A stretch of DNA of 64,000 nucleotides. Origin: Clostridiaceae bacterium. Its GTDB lineage: Bacteria > Bacillota > Clostridia > Tissierellales > Sporanaerobacteraceae. The notes beneath the pieces are model-generated. The model saw nothing but the letters and a program-made list of their open reading frames with translations, made no database searches and was not told the origin of the DNA. A program made the translations under genes and the position numbers. The DNA is taken from NCBI GenBank assembly GCA_019391515.1, contig JAHXQP010000009.1:124001-188000 (forward strand). The letters are read 5' to 3'. Shown piece after piece: positions 35,815 to 43,702 of the stretch (positions within the stretch are counted from its first letter, which is position 1; every line of letters begins with the position of its first letter).

Positions 35815-36561
35815 ATGGTGATAATAAAGACTAGAGAAGAAATTGAAAAAATGCAAGAAGCAGGTAAAATATTATCAGATTGTCATAAAGAAATTGCAAA
35901 AATTATTAGACCAGGAATTTCGACTTTAGAAATAGATCAATTTGTAGAAGAGTTTCTAAAAAAATATAATGCTACACCAGAACAAAAGGGATATCAAGGG
36001 TATCCTTATGCTATTTGTGCATCTATAAACGATGAAATATGTCATGGTTTTCCAAGAAAAGAATTATTAAAAGATGGGGATATTGTAACTGTGGATATGG
36101 TAGTAAATTTAGATGGGTGGCTTGCAGATTCAGCTTGGTCTTATGCAGTAGGAAATATTTCAGATGAAGCAAAAAAACTATTAGATGTAACTAAAAAATC
36201 TCTTTATATAGGAATAGAAAAAGCTGTAGTGGGTAATAGAATAGGTGACATATCTCATGCTATTCAAACTTATGTAGAATCTGAAGGTTTTTCTGTTGTA
36301 AGAGATTTTGTTGGCCATGGAATAGGTAAAGATATGCACGAAGATCCACAGGTACCACATTTTGGACGTCCAGGAAGAGGTTTAAGACTTATGGAAGGAA
36401 TGGTTTTAACTATTGAGCCTATGGTTAATATAGGGACTTATGGTTGTAAAATAGATGATAATCAATGGACGGCAAGAACATTAGATGGAAAATTATCAGC
36501 TCAATATGAACACACACTAGCTATAACAAAAGACGGTCCAATAATAATTACAGAACAATAA
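35815..36561 (+). CDS. map: Methionine aminopeptidase, type I
   Basis: The enzyme removes the initiator methionine from new proteins. The 248-aa protein keeps the metal ligands: two Asp in VTVDMVVNLDGWLADSAW, His in GHGIGKDMHEDP, Glu in TIEPMV and Glu in QYEHTLAI. The start at 35815 is chosen because AAAGGAG lies about 10 bases upstream; in-frame ATGs at 35794 and 35806 overlap or precede that site. It sits apart from the ribosomal-protein operon where map is often found, so it may be a second copy in this genome. Confidence 0.93.
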   Translation: MVIIKTREEIEKMQEAGKILSDCHKEIAKIIRPGISTLEIDQFVEEFLKKYNATPEQKGYQGYPYAICASINDEICHGFPRKELLKDGDIVTVDMVVNLDGWLADSAWSYAVGNISDEAKKLLDVTKKSLYIGIEKAVVGNRIGDISHAIQTYVESEGFSVVRDFVGHGIGKDMHEDPQVPHFGRPGRGLRLMEGMVLTIEPMVNIGTYGCKIDDNQWTARTLDGKLSAQYEHTLAITKDGPIIITEQ

Positions 36562-36594
36562 AGGTAGTGGATTTTTTCCACTACCTTTATTGTT
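36559..36594. terminator. Bidirectional terminator between map and the ABC permease
   Basis: AAAGGTAGTGGA pairs with TCCACTACCTTT, with T and A tails on both sides. It lies between converging genes. Confidence 0.85.
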
Positions 36595-37390
36595 GCCATT
36601 TAGTTAGTTTTTTTTCTATAAAAGCTATAAGTTGGTACATTACAGCAGATATTATTGCTAATATAAATACACTCATCATTACTAAATCTAGTTTAAATAC
36701 TTGGCCTCCATAAACTATTAAATAACCAATACCAGCTTTAGAAACTAAAAACTCTCCTACAATAACCCCAACCCAAGATAACCCTATATTTACTTTTAAA
36801 GTACTTATTATTGTGGGAAAACTTGATGGAAGCACTACCTTTTTTAAAACTTGGAATTTCGTAGCTCCAAAAGTTTCTAAAAGTTTTATTTTATCTTCAT
36901 CTACATTTTTAAATCCACTATATACATTCATTATTGTAACCACTATAGATACTGTAACAGCTGTAACAATTATACCTGAGTATCCTGCACCTACCCATAT
37001 AATTATTATAGGAGCAAGGGCAGTTTTAGGTAAACTATTCAGAATTACAAGATAAGGGTCCAATACTTTCGCTAGAAAATCTGACCACCAGAGTATTATA
37101 GCTATCAATACCCCTAAAATTGTTCCAATCAAAAAGCCCACTATAGTTTCTAATACAGATATACCTACATGGTGGAATAGACCTCCATTTACCGTATATT
37201 CAATAAATAGGTTCCAAATTTGGGAAGGAAAACTAGTTAGAAAAGTATCTATCCATCCTAGTTTAGCAGTTATTTCCCATTGTACTAGCCAAATTACTAA
37301 AATTAGTATTTGAGTGATTATAATATTTCTTTTTCTTCTTTTTACTTTTTTTAGATACTCATCATGTTCTTTAGAAATTTTATTATACAT
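36587..37390 (-). CDS. ABC importer permease (SsuC/TauC/ThiX-like)
   Basis: The 267-aa permease has six hydrophobic segments and the BPD transport signature with the EAA-type loop (ETFGATKFQVLKKVVLPSSFPTI). It belongs to the group that imports sulfonates, taurine, nitrate or thiamine precursors. It overlaps the upstream ATPase gene by 8 bases, so the pair is translationally coupled. No substrate-binding protein gene follows: the next gene is map, on the other strand. The substrate is undetermined. Confidence 0.88.
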   Translation of the reverse strand: MYNKISKEHDEYLKKVKRRKRNIIITQILILVIWLVQWEITAKLGWIDTFLTSFPSQIWNLFIEYTVNGGLFHHVGISVLETIVGFLIGTILGVLIAIILWWSDFLAKVLDPYLVILNSLPKTALAPIIIIWVGAGYSGIIVTAVTVSIVVTIMNVYSGFKNVDEDKIKLLETFGATKFQVLKKVVLPSSFPTIISTLKVNIGLSWVGVIVGEFLVSKAGIGYLIVYGGQVFKLDLVMMSVFILAIISAVMYQLIAFIEKKLTKWQQ

Positions 37391-38162
37391 GAATATCGAG
37401 CTCCTTCCATATTTGATTAAAATAATGTCTAAATTCTGGAGCTTCCCTACATTTCATAGGGGTTTGAACTCCCCCTGGACAACTTAAGTTTATAGGTATT
37501 ATATCTTTTATTGTTGCAGGCCTTTTTGACAGGACTACCACTCTATCTGCCATGGAAATAGCTTCTGCTATATCATGAGTAACCATAAGAGCAGTTTTTT
37601 CCTCTTTTTTTAAGATGATCCCTATTTCATCTGCAATAGCCAACCTTGTTTGATAATCTAATGCAGAAAAAGGCTCGTCTAATAAAAGTAAATCTGGTTC
37701 TACAACTAAAGTTCTAATTAAAGCAGCTCTTTGCCTCATACCACCAGATAATTGTCTGGGAAAGTTTTCCTTGAAGTCGCTAAGACCATATATGTCAAGT
37801 AGTTTTTCTGCATATTTATAGCTTTTTTCATTTACTTTTCCTTGAATTTCTAAACCTATCAAAACATTTTCTATTATTGTTCTCCATTCAAAGAGATGAT
37901 CTCTTTGAAACATATATCCTATTTCTTTTGTAGGACCTTTGACTTCTTTGCCTTTGATCAATACTTTCCCCTTTGAAGGTTCAATGAGCCCGGCAATGAT
38001 TGATAAGAGCGTGGATTTTCCACATCCACTAGGGCCTACAAGAGATACTATTTCACCTTTATCTATATTAAGGTTTATATCTTTGATTGCTTCTGTCTCT
38101 CCATCAAGGGTATGATAGGTCATGCTAATGTTTTTAATTTCTACAATATTTTTTCTTTCCAT
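37383..38162 (-). CDS. ABC importer ATPase (SsuB/TauB-like)
   Basis: The 259-aa ATPase has Walker A GPSGCGKS, Q-loop FQRDHLF, signature LSGGMRQRAA, Walker B LLLLDEPFSALD and H-loop TH. The sequence type (GYMFQRDHLFEWRTI) is that of nitrate/sulfonate/pyrimidine-type importers. The start follows AAGGGGGTA on the minus strand. It drives the permease encoded just downstream. The partner binding protein must be encoded elsewhere or be missing. Confidence 0.9.
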   Translation of the reverse strand: MERKNIVEIKNISMTYHTLDGETEAIKDINLNIDKGEIVSLVGPSGCGKSTLLSIIAGLIEPSKGKVLIKGKEVKGPTKEIGYMFQRDHLFEWRTIIENVLIGLEIQGKVNEKSYKYAEKLLDIYGLSDFKENFPRQLSGGMRQRAALIRTLVVEPDLLLLDEPFSALDYQTRLAIADEIGIILKKEEKTALMVTHDIAEAISMADRVVVLSKRPATIKDIIPINLSCPGGVQTPMKCREAPEFRHYFNQIWKELDIHV

Positions 38163-38298
38163 AGATGTACCCCCTTTAACGAACCATATTATACTTCATC
38201 ATATTCAAAGGCTAGGTTTTATGTTACGAGTTTTATCTATGAACTAAATGAGGGAAAGTGTCAATAATTTAAAACTTAGTTATAGATGAATTGTGTAG

Positions 38299-38327
38299 AT
38301 GACAAACGTCTAACTATACTGTATAAT
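38299..38327 (+). promoter_or_regulatory. Sigma-A promoter of the YdjM-like gene
   Basis: ATGACA (one mismatch to TTGACA), 17 bases, TATAAT. The predicted start is about 38334, giving a leader of about 120 bases. Confidence 0.6.
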
Positions 38328-38344
38328 AATAATACAAACAGTAA

Positions 38345-38356
38345 GAACTTATGTTC
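38345..38356. promoter_or_regulatory. Putative LexA (SOS) box
   Basis: GAAC-TTAT-GTTC matches the Gram-positive LexA core GAAC-N4-GTTC. It lies about 12 bases after the predicted transcription start of the YdjM-like gene, a repressing position. Confidence 0.5.
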
Positions 38357-38455
38357 CGAAAGTAAAGCTATAGTAAAACTATCTTTTAAGAAATAATATG
38401 AAATATAATATAGAATGACTTTATGACATTAAAGAAATGACAGGAGTGAGATGTA

Positions 38456-39040
38456 TTGACAGGGAAAACTCATGTAGCAGTAGGAGTAGCAACGGGATTA
38501 GCACTATCAACTGGTAAACCTGTTAAGGAACAATTTTTTTTAATAATAACCTCAGCAATTGGAGCTGTAATTCCTGATTTAGATCATCCAAAAAGCAAAT
38601 TAAATCAAAAGATACTAATATTCAATAATAAATTTTTCAAGGTATTATTTTATGTACTTATAGGTACTGGATTTATATACTTAGATTCTATTGTTGAAAA
38701 TCAAGAATTTAAAATATTAGGTATAATAATGATACTTACTGGAATATCTAGCCATAGAGGTTTTACTCATAGTTTACTTGGTTTTTTATTATTCTCATCA
38801 ATAGCGTATACTTATTCTATAAAATTTGGAATAGATGAAATGTATCTAGGATTTAATGCAGGGTATGTTTTGCATCTAATTATGGATTTTTTTACTCCTA
38901 AGGGAATACAGCTATTTTTTCCTATAACTAAAAATATATCTTCTCCTATCACAATTAAAACCAATGGAGAAGGAGAAAATTTATTATTTATAGGCTCAAG
39001 TTTTTATTCACTATATTTTTTAATTCAATTTATAAGATAA
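38456..39040 (+). CDS. YdjM/DUF457 family membrane-bound metal-dependent hydrolase
   Basis: The 194-aa protein belongs to the family of membrane-associated putative metal hydrolases typified by E. coli YdjM. Metal-binding motifs are MTGKTHVAVG at the start, PDLDHPKS, SSHRGFTHSL and LHLIMDFFTPKG, with four to five hydrophobic helices between. The biochemical function is unknown. The TTG start follows CAGGAGTGAGA. The promoter carries a LexA-like box; YdjM itself is LexA-regulated in E. coli, which makes the link notable. Confidence 0.88.
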   Translation: MTGKTHVAVGVATGLALSTGKPVKEQFFLIITSAIGAVIPDLDHPKSKLNQKILIFNNKFFKVLFYVLIGTGFIYLDSIVENQEFKILGIIMILTGISSHRGFTHSLLGFLLFSSIAYTYSIKFGIDEMYLGFNAGYVLHLIMDFFTPKGIQLFFPITKNISSPITIKTNGEGENLLFIGSSFYSLYFLIQFIR

Positions 39041-39142
39041 ATATTTTTATGAAGCTGAAATTCTTTAAGTTAGATTGAGTTTTTCTAGATAATGATATAT
39101 GTTATAATATCATTTGTAAACAAAAATAAGGGGGAAGTGAAA

Positions 39143-39721
39143 TTGCATCAATATAAAGGTAGGCTGATAATACACACCGGTTCCATGTTTTCAGGAAAAA
39201 CTTCTAGTCTAGAAAAAGATATAAAGCGCTTTAAAATCGCAGGATATAATACTATTGCTTTTAAGCCCATAGTGGATAGCAGATATTCAAAGAATGAGAT
39301 TGTAACTCATGATTTAACTTATATGAATGCAATTTTAGTTGAAGATATAGATGAAATTATAGAGTATTGTGAAGAGCTTAAACCAGATGTTATTGCTATA
39401 GATGAAATACAGTTTTTAGGCGGGGAATCAAAAAATATAGTAGCTGGTATAAATGAATTTTTAAAAAAAGGTTGTACAACAATAGTAGCAGGGCTGGATA
39501 TGGATTATAGGGGTAAACCTTTTGAAGTAATTAAAGAACTTATGCCTATATCAGATTATTTACATAAACACCATGCTGTTTGTGCAAAATGTGGTGCAGA
39601 TGCTTGGGTTAGCCATAGAAAGTCTAATGATATAGAAAGAATAAAACTAGGAGCTTCTGATGAATATGAACCATTGTGTAGAAAATGTTTTTTAGAAGAA
39701 AAGAAAAAACAAGATAGCTAA
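39143..39721 (+). CDS. tdk: Thymidine kinase
   Basis: The enzyme phosphorylates thymidine in nucleoside salvage. The 192-aa type II kinase has the P-loop GSMFSGKTSS, the IDEIQF Walker B with its catalytic Glu nearby, the GLDMDYRGKPF lasso region, and a zinc site formed by CAKCGADA and CRKCF. The TTG at 39143 lies 8 bases after AAGGGGG; the GTG at 39137 is too close and the ATG at 39092 is upstream of that site. The stop overlaps the first possible ATG of the next gene. Confidence 0.95.
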   Translation: MHQYKGRLIIHTGSMFSGKTSSLEKDIKRFKIAGYNTIAFKPIVDSRYSKNEIVTHDLTYMNAILVEDIDEIIEYCEELKPDVIAIDEIQFLGGESKNIVAGINEFLKKGCTTIVAGLDMDYRGKPFEVIKELMPISDYLHKHHAVCAKCGADAWVSHRKSNDIERIKLGASDEYEPLCRKCFLEEKKKQDS

Positions 39722-39747
39722 TGTCTAATATACATGGAGGGGATAAA

Positions 39748-40578
39748 TTGAAAGATTATATGAGATTTGAGGCTTCAGTTATGCCATTATATTCTGAAAG
39801 TACTGAGGATTTGTGGTTTCCATATAATAATGGAAAATTAGCAGTTAAATCTAAAGGTGATGAGATAAGTATATTAAGAAGAAAAGATTTAGAAGAACTT
39901 GATTTTGAATTAGCATATACTCAATGTATGGGAGCACTTGATGGATATAATTGCTTTAGTAGTGAAATAAAAGATAACTTTAAAATACCAAGTGGAATAG
40001 AAATATATGATTTAAAACCTCTTACATTTTTACTTGAAGAAGAACTTTTTTTATTAGCAGCTAAATCTTTGCTTCTATTAGACTGGGAAAAATGCCATAG
40101 ATATTGTGGAGTATGTGGATATTGTATGGAAAGAAAAAACAATGAAAGTGAAAGGGCTCTTTTTTGTCCTAAATGTGGATATACTACCTGGCCTAAAACA
40201 TCTCCTGCAATTATAGTAGCTATAACAAAAGGGGATAAGCTTTTATTGGCTCATAATAAACATTTTCCTAAAGGAATGTATAGTGTAATAGCTGGTTTTG
40301 TAGAGCTTGGTGAAACTTTTGAACAATGTGTAAGGAGAGAGGTGTATGAGGAAGTAGGTATAAGGGTTAAAAATATAAAATATTTTGGTAGTCAACCATG
40401 GCCATTTCCCAATTCAATGATGATAGGTTTTACTGCCGAATACTTAGATGGAGAAATAAATGTAGATGGGGAAGAAATAGTACATGCCGATTGGTTTAGC
40501 AAAGGTGAAATTCCTAAATATAAAAAATCTAAAAGTATAGGAGCAAAACTTATTGAATGGTTTAAAAAAACTCACTAA
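39748..40578 (+). CDS. nudC: NudC-like NADH pyrophosphatase (Nudix)
   Basis: The enzyme cleaves NADH to NMNH and AMP and may remove NAD caps from RNA. The roughly 276-aa protein has an N-terminal domain, a zinc ribbon (CGVCGYC and CPKCG), the complete Nudix box beginning GFVELGETFEQCVRREVYEE, and the NudC-specific SQPWPFPNS. The TTG at 39748 is preferred because GGAGGGG lies 5 bases upstream; the ATG at 39721 overlaps the tdk stop and has no clear site. It is probably cotranscribed with tdk. Confidence 0.9.
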   Translation: MKDYMRFEASVMPLYSESTEDLWFPYNNGKLAVKSKGDEISILRRKDLEELDFELAYTQCMGALDGYNCFSSEIKDNFKIPSGIEIYDLKPLTFLLEEELFLLAAKSLLLLDWEKCHRYCGVCGYCMERKNNESERALFCPKCGYTTWPKTSPAIIVAITKGDKLLLAHNKHFPKGMYSVIAGFVELGETFEQCVRREVYEEVGIRVKNIKYFGSQPWPFPNSMMIGFTAEYLDGEINVDGEEIVHADWFSKGEIPKYKKSKSIGAKLIEWFKKTH

Positions 40579-40596
40579 TATAATAGTGAATTTTTT
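40572..40596 (+). terminator. Intrinsic terminator overlapping the nudC stop
   Basis: The short stem TCACTA/TAGTGA is followed by six T residues; the stop codon lies inside. Confidence 0.6.
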
Positions 40597-40608
40597 AAAA
40601 AACTAAAT

Positions 40609-41430
40609 TTATTTTGAGTTTATATTTAAATTACCCATATCAGTTTTTAATTCAATTTTATATTCTCCATTTCCAACGATACCTTTTACATTGGTTCTAC
40701 TATCATTATCTATAGGAAAATCACATTCTATATTACCTAAAGATACTGAAGCATCAAGAGAAAAATCAGAAGCTTCAGGAATAGTTATTTTAACATTACC
40801 AGCATTAGTATTAGCAGATATGTTGCTTCTAAGTTCATCGAGATTTATTTTAATATTACCAGCATTTGTAGAAGTTTCGATATTAGTTGCTAAGGCATTA
40901 TTTAAAATAATATTTCCTGCATGGGAAGTTAAAGTTAAGTTATCTATTTTTATTTCTGAAGCATTTATATTTCCAGCAGATAGTTTTCCTTCTATATCAT
41001 TTTTATAGTTTTTTGGTAAATATATATCTAATGTTAGACTGGAATTTTTTATATGATTAAAATTTTTAATATGAGCAGTAACTACAATTTTTCCCATTTT
41101 TTTTTCTGTTTTAAGCATAGGGGTATTATTTTTTGATATATTTCCATGATAGTGAATTTTTATATCTTCCCTGTCCTCAGAAATTATATTTAAGTTTCCC
41201 ATATGAGAGTCAATATATATACTATTTATGCCATTCATTTTTATTGTTTTTTCTTCATTTATCTCTGTCCCATCTTTAAAGTTTTTATTGTTTTTATTAA
41301 CAAAGAATCCAAAGGGCTTCATAGACTTAATATTTAAATATTCATTATTTAAATTTAGATTTAAAAATCCAATACCGAATGACACAAGGGTTATACCTAA
41401 TAGTATGAAAACTATTTTTTTTATTTTCAC
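40609..41430 (-). CDS. DUF4097 family membrane-anchored beta-helix protein
   Basis: The 273-aa protein has an N-terminal hydrophobic anchor (about residues 5-27) and a repetitive C-terminal half with strands such as NASEIKIDNLTLTSHAGNII and NIKINLDELRSNISANTNAGN, typical of DUF4097/GIN-like beta-helices. It probably lies outside the membrane. It is the third gene of padR-DUF1700-DUF4097, a common Firmicutes triad whose role is thought to be in envelope stress but is not established. The start follows GGAGATGATA. Confidence 0.85.
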   Translation of the reverse strand: MKIKKIVFILLGITLVSFGIGFLNLNLNNEYLNIKSMKPFGFFVNKNNKNFKDGTEINEEKTIKMNGINSIYIDSHMGNLNIISEDREDIKIHYHGNISKNNTPMLKTEKKMGKIVVTAHIKNFNHIKNSSLTLDIYLPKNYKNDIEGKLSAGNINASEIKIDNLTLTSHAGNIILNNALATNIETSTNAGNIKINLDELRSNISANTNAGNVKITIPEASDFSLDASVSLGNIECDFPIDNDSRTNVKGIVGNGEYKIELKTDMGNLNINSK

Positions 41431-41441
41431 AGTATCATCTC

Positions 41442-42014
41442 CTATTTTGTAATAATATCAATATTCCATCTAATATATTTTATAATAAGTTTATATATAA
41501 ATTTAGTTGCATAAATACTTCCAATAAGGGCTAATAATCCTAATGAAGTTAAGCCTATTCCAAAAGCAATAGATGTAATAGAGGAAGCTCCAAAATCAAT
41601 AAGAAAGTAGCTATCCAGGTTTAATCCAATTGTAGAAAATATAAGTCCAATTCCTCCAGCGGTAAATCCAATAGACATCCCATATAATCCGATAAGTAAA
41701 CCAATTATTCCAATAAACGGGCCTAGTACTATTATTAGATTGAAAAATCCCAATGCTATAGACATGATTATAATTTTAAGTAAGTTCTTAGGTGGAGAAT
41801 CCTTCTCATTTTGATTAGATTTTAATGAGTTTTTAAACATTTTAGCTATATTTCTAGGATCCCCTAATTCTTCTGAAATTTCTTCTTCAGTTTTTCCCCT
41901 AGAAATACCTACACGAAAATGTTCTTTATAATCATATATTATATCTTCTATTTCATTTTCAGGAAGATCTTGAAGATAAAATTTTAAATTATTAATATAT
42001 TCTTTTCTATTCAT
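41442..42014 (-). CDS. DUF1700 family membrane protein
   Basis: The 190-aa protein begins with the DUF1700 signature ([26 protein letters not shown] and [17 protein letters not shown]), a cytosolic helical domain, followed by three to four transmembrane helices rich in Gly and Ile. The ATG at 42014 is chosen because GGGGG lies 8 bases upstream on the minus strand. It overlaps the end of the padR gene by 8 bases, so the regulator and membrane protein are coupled. DUF1700 proteins are regularly controlled by the adjacent PadR. Confidence 0.87.
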   Translation of the reverse strand: MNRKEYINNLKFYLQDLPENEIEDIIYDYKEHFRVGISRGKTEEEISEELGDPRNIAKMFKNSLKSNQNEKDSPPKNLLKIIIMSIALGFFNLIIVLGPFIGIIGLLIGLYGMSIGFTAGGIGLIFSTIGLNLDSYFLIDFGASSITSIAFGIGLTSLGLLALIGSIYATKFIYKLIIKYIRWNIDIITK

Positions 42015-42327
42015 TAAAATCACCCCCTATAATTTTATTTACACCTTCAACAAAAGAATTCCATTCTTCCACTAGATTCATATAAGTTTTTCTACCCTCA
42101 TTAGTTATTTTATAATATTTTCTTGGAGGTCCTTCTTGAGATTCTTTCAAATAAGTACTAACTAGACCTTCTTTTTTCAACCTTCTCAAAAGAGGATATA
42201 TAGTGCCTTCAGAGATATATATATATTTTGATATTTGTTCTACAAGTTGATAACCATAGCAATCATAGTTTAAAAGCATAGATAATACACAAAGTTCAAG
42301 AACTCCTTTTTTAAATTGAATATTCAT
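42007..42327 (-). CDS. PadR family transcriptional regulator
   Basis: The 106-aa protein is a winged-helix PadR regulator of the short type. The DNA-binding part reads [32 protein letters not shown], followed by the wing ([15 protein letters not shown]) and a dimerising helix. It is the first gene of its operon and very likely represses itself: the promoter (-35 TTGTAT, 17 bases, -10 TATAAT) contains an inverted repeat over the -35. The start follows GAAAGGATC. Confidence 0.92.
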   Translation of the reverse strand: MNIQFKKGVLELCVLSMLLNYDCYGYQLVEQISKYIYISEGTIYPLLRRLKKEGLVSTYLKESQEGPPRKYYKITNEGRKTYMNLVEEWNSFVEGVNKIIGGDFNE

Positions 42328-42360
42328 TTATATGATCCTTTCTATTAATATAATAGCTAT

Positions 42361-42393
42361 ATTATATATTACATTACCTTATAATACAAGGTA
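42361..42393 (-). promoter_or_regulatory. Promoter and putative PadR operator
   Basis: On the minus strand, -35 TTGTAT (42384-42389), 17 bases, -10 TATAAT (42361-42366). The perfect repeat TACCTT-N7-AAGGTA (42375-42393) covers the -35, as expected for an autorepressor site. Confidence 0.6.
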
Positions 42394-42407
42394 GTGAAAT
42401 AAAAAAC

Positions 42408-42438
42408 TTACCAGCATATATACTGGTAAGTTTTAATA
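42408..42438 (-). terminator. Terminator downstream of rodA copy 1
   Basis: AAAACTTACCAG pairs with CTGGTAAGTTTT around an 8-base loop. It separates rodA copy 1 from the padR operon. Confidence 0.8.
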
Positions 42439-42459
42439 TATAAAATCATTATGGATATC

Positions 42460-43566
42460 TTAAAATTTTAATCCTTCTTTTTTCATGCCTACACTCAAGG
42501 CGATACCTATACAAATCATATTTACTAAAAGAGAAGTTCCTCCATAGCTTACAAAAGGAAGGGGTATCCCTGTAATAGGCATAAGGCCTATAGCCATGCC
42601 AATATTTTGCCATACATGAATAGATATCATAGCACTAATGCCGATAACTATAAGAGAGCCAAAATCATTCTCTGTTTCTTTAGCAATTTTTATAAGTCTA
42701 TATAACAGGATGAAGTAAAGAGATAATAATGTTAATCCTCCCATAAGACCTAGTTCCTCTCCAACAACAGCAAATATAAGATCGGTTTGTTTTTCAGGTA
42801 GATATCCAAATTGAGTTTGAACACCTTTAAATAACCCTCTTCCAAATAATTTTCCCGAACCTACTGCAATAATTGTTTGCATAGCTTGATATCCGGAAGC
42901 ACTAGTGTCATGTTCTGGGTTTAAAAAGACAAGGATTCGATTTTTTCGAATACCATCTAATGAAAACCAGATTATAGGTAAACTTATTATACCTATAATT
43001 AGAGCATATCCAAAATATTTTAAATTAAGTCCTGCAGAAAATAACATTGCTACTATAAAAAACATAAATACAGCTGCTGTTCCATAGTCAGGTTGCAGAA
43101 TAATAAGTCCAATAGGAATAGCTGCAAATAATAATACTTTTAGAAGAACAAAAGGATTATTTATATTGTTCTTATTTTTATCAACTATTTTAGCAAAAGA
43201 AATAATAACCCCTATTTTGACTATTTCAGAAGGTTGAAATTGAAAACTACCTATTTTAAACCATCTTCTAGCGCCCCAATTTTCATCTCCAGTTCCAAAT
43301 ATAAGAACTGCCATAAGCAAAATATTGGAAAAAACATATATAGGAATATATAACTTTTCCAATATTCTATAGTCAAATGAAGAGATGAAAAAAATTGCTA
43401 AGATACCAATACCTATCGTTATGGTTTGTACTTTTATAAAACGGGAGTTTTCATAACTAGCTGTAGCACTCATTATTATAATGAGGCCAAAGGCACATAG
43501 TAGCATTACAGATGTAAATAAGACAAGATCAAATTTCTTAAAGAAATTTTTCTTAAAACTCATCAT
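42460..43566 (-). CDS. RodA/FtsW/SpoVE-family peptidoglycan polymerase (copy 1)
   Basis: SEDS proteins polymerise lipid II glycan strands in partnership with class B penicillin-binding proteins. The 368-aa protein has about ten transmembrane helices and the family motifs: GARRWFKIGSFQFQPSEIVKIG, LQPDYGTAAVF (the catalytic Asp lies in the following large loop region), GFRN-type loops and the C-terminal GIPLPFVSYGGTSLL. It is close in length and sequence to the adjacent copy, and rod-type elongation is most likely. The ATG at 43566 follows AAGGAGTCATAGAT. No partner PBP gene is nearby. Confidence 0.92.
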   Translation of the reverse strand: MMSFKKNFFKKFDLVLFTSVMLLCAFGLIIIMSATASYENSRFIKVQTITIGIGILAIFFISSFDYRILEKLYIPIYVFSNILLMAVLIFGTGDENWGARRWFKIGSFQFQPSEIVKIGVIISFAKIVDKNKNNINNPFVLLKVLLFAAIPIGLIILQPDYGTAAVFMFFIVAMLFSAGLNLKYFGYALIIGIISLPIIWFSLDGIRKNRILVFLNPEHDTSASGYQAMQTIIAVGSGKLFGRGLFKGVQTQFGYLPEKQTDLIFAVVGEELGLMGGLTLLSLYFILLYRLIKIAKETENDFGSLIVIGISAMISIHVWQNIGMAIGLMPITGIPLPFVSYGGTSLLVNMICIGIALSVGMKKEGLKF

Positions 43567-43673
43567 ATCTATGACTCCTTTTTAAAGTTTTCAAGGCTCA
43601 TTATATCATATTTTGAGTTCAAATGTGGAACAGATGGTTAAAAAAGGTGTAGGATATAATTATTTGGATAATA

Positions 43674-43702
43674 AAAGAGATGCTCATTGTGAGCATCTTA
43701 AA
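43674..43702 (-). terminator. Terminator downstream of rodA copy 2
   Basis: On the minus strand GATGCTCA-CAA-TGAGCATC is followed by a short T-rich stretch. The two rodA genes are therefore probably separate transcription units. Confidence 0.7.

Larger units (their letters stand above)
38163..38455. other. Divergent non-coding region between the ABC ATPase and the YdjM-like gene
   Basis: About 290 bases. On the plus strand it holds a promoter (ATGACA at 38299, 17 bases, TATAAT at 38322) and a LexA-box-like palindrome at 38345. On the minus strand a TATAAT (about 38187-38192) may belong to the ABC operon. No TPP or other riboswitch motif is recognisable. Confidence 0.5.

Noticed and set aside
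38163..38455. A TPP or other riboswitch upstream of the ABC importer pair
   Set aside because: No CTGAGA/ACCTGA-type TPP core or other aptamer motif could be seen on the minus strand.
43567..43697. A LexA box (GGAACAGATGGTTA) upstream of rodA copy 1
   Set aside because: The right half is GGTT instead of GTTC, so it does not meet the GAAC-N4-GTTC rule; the same holds for GAACAAACAGTT before rodA copy 2.
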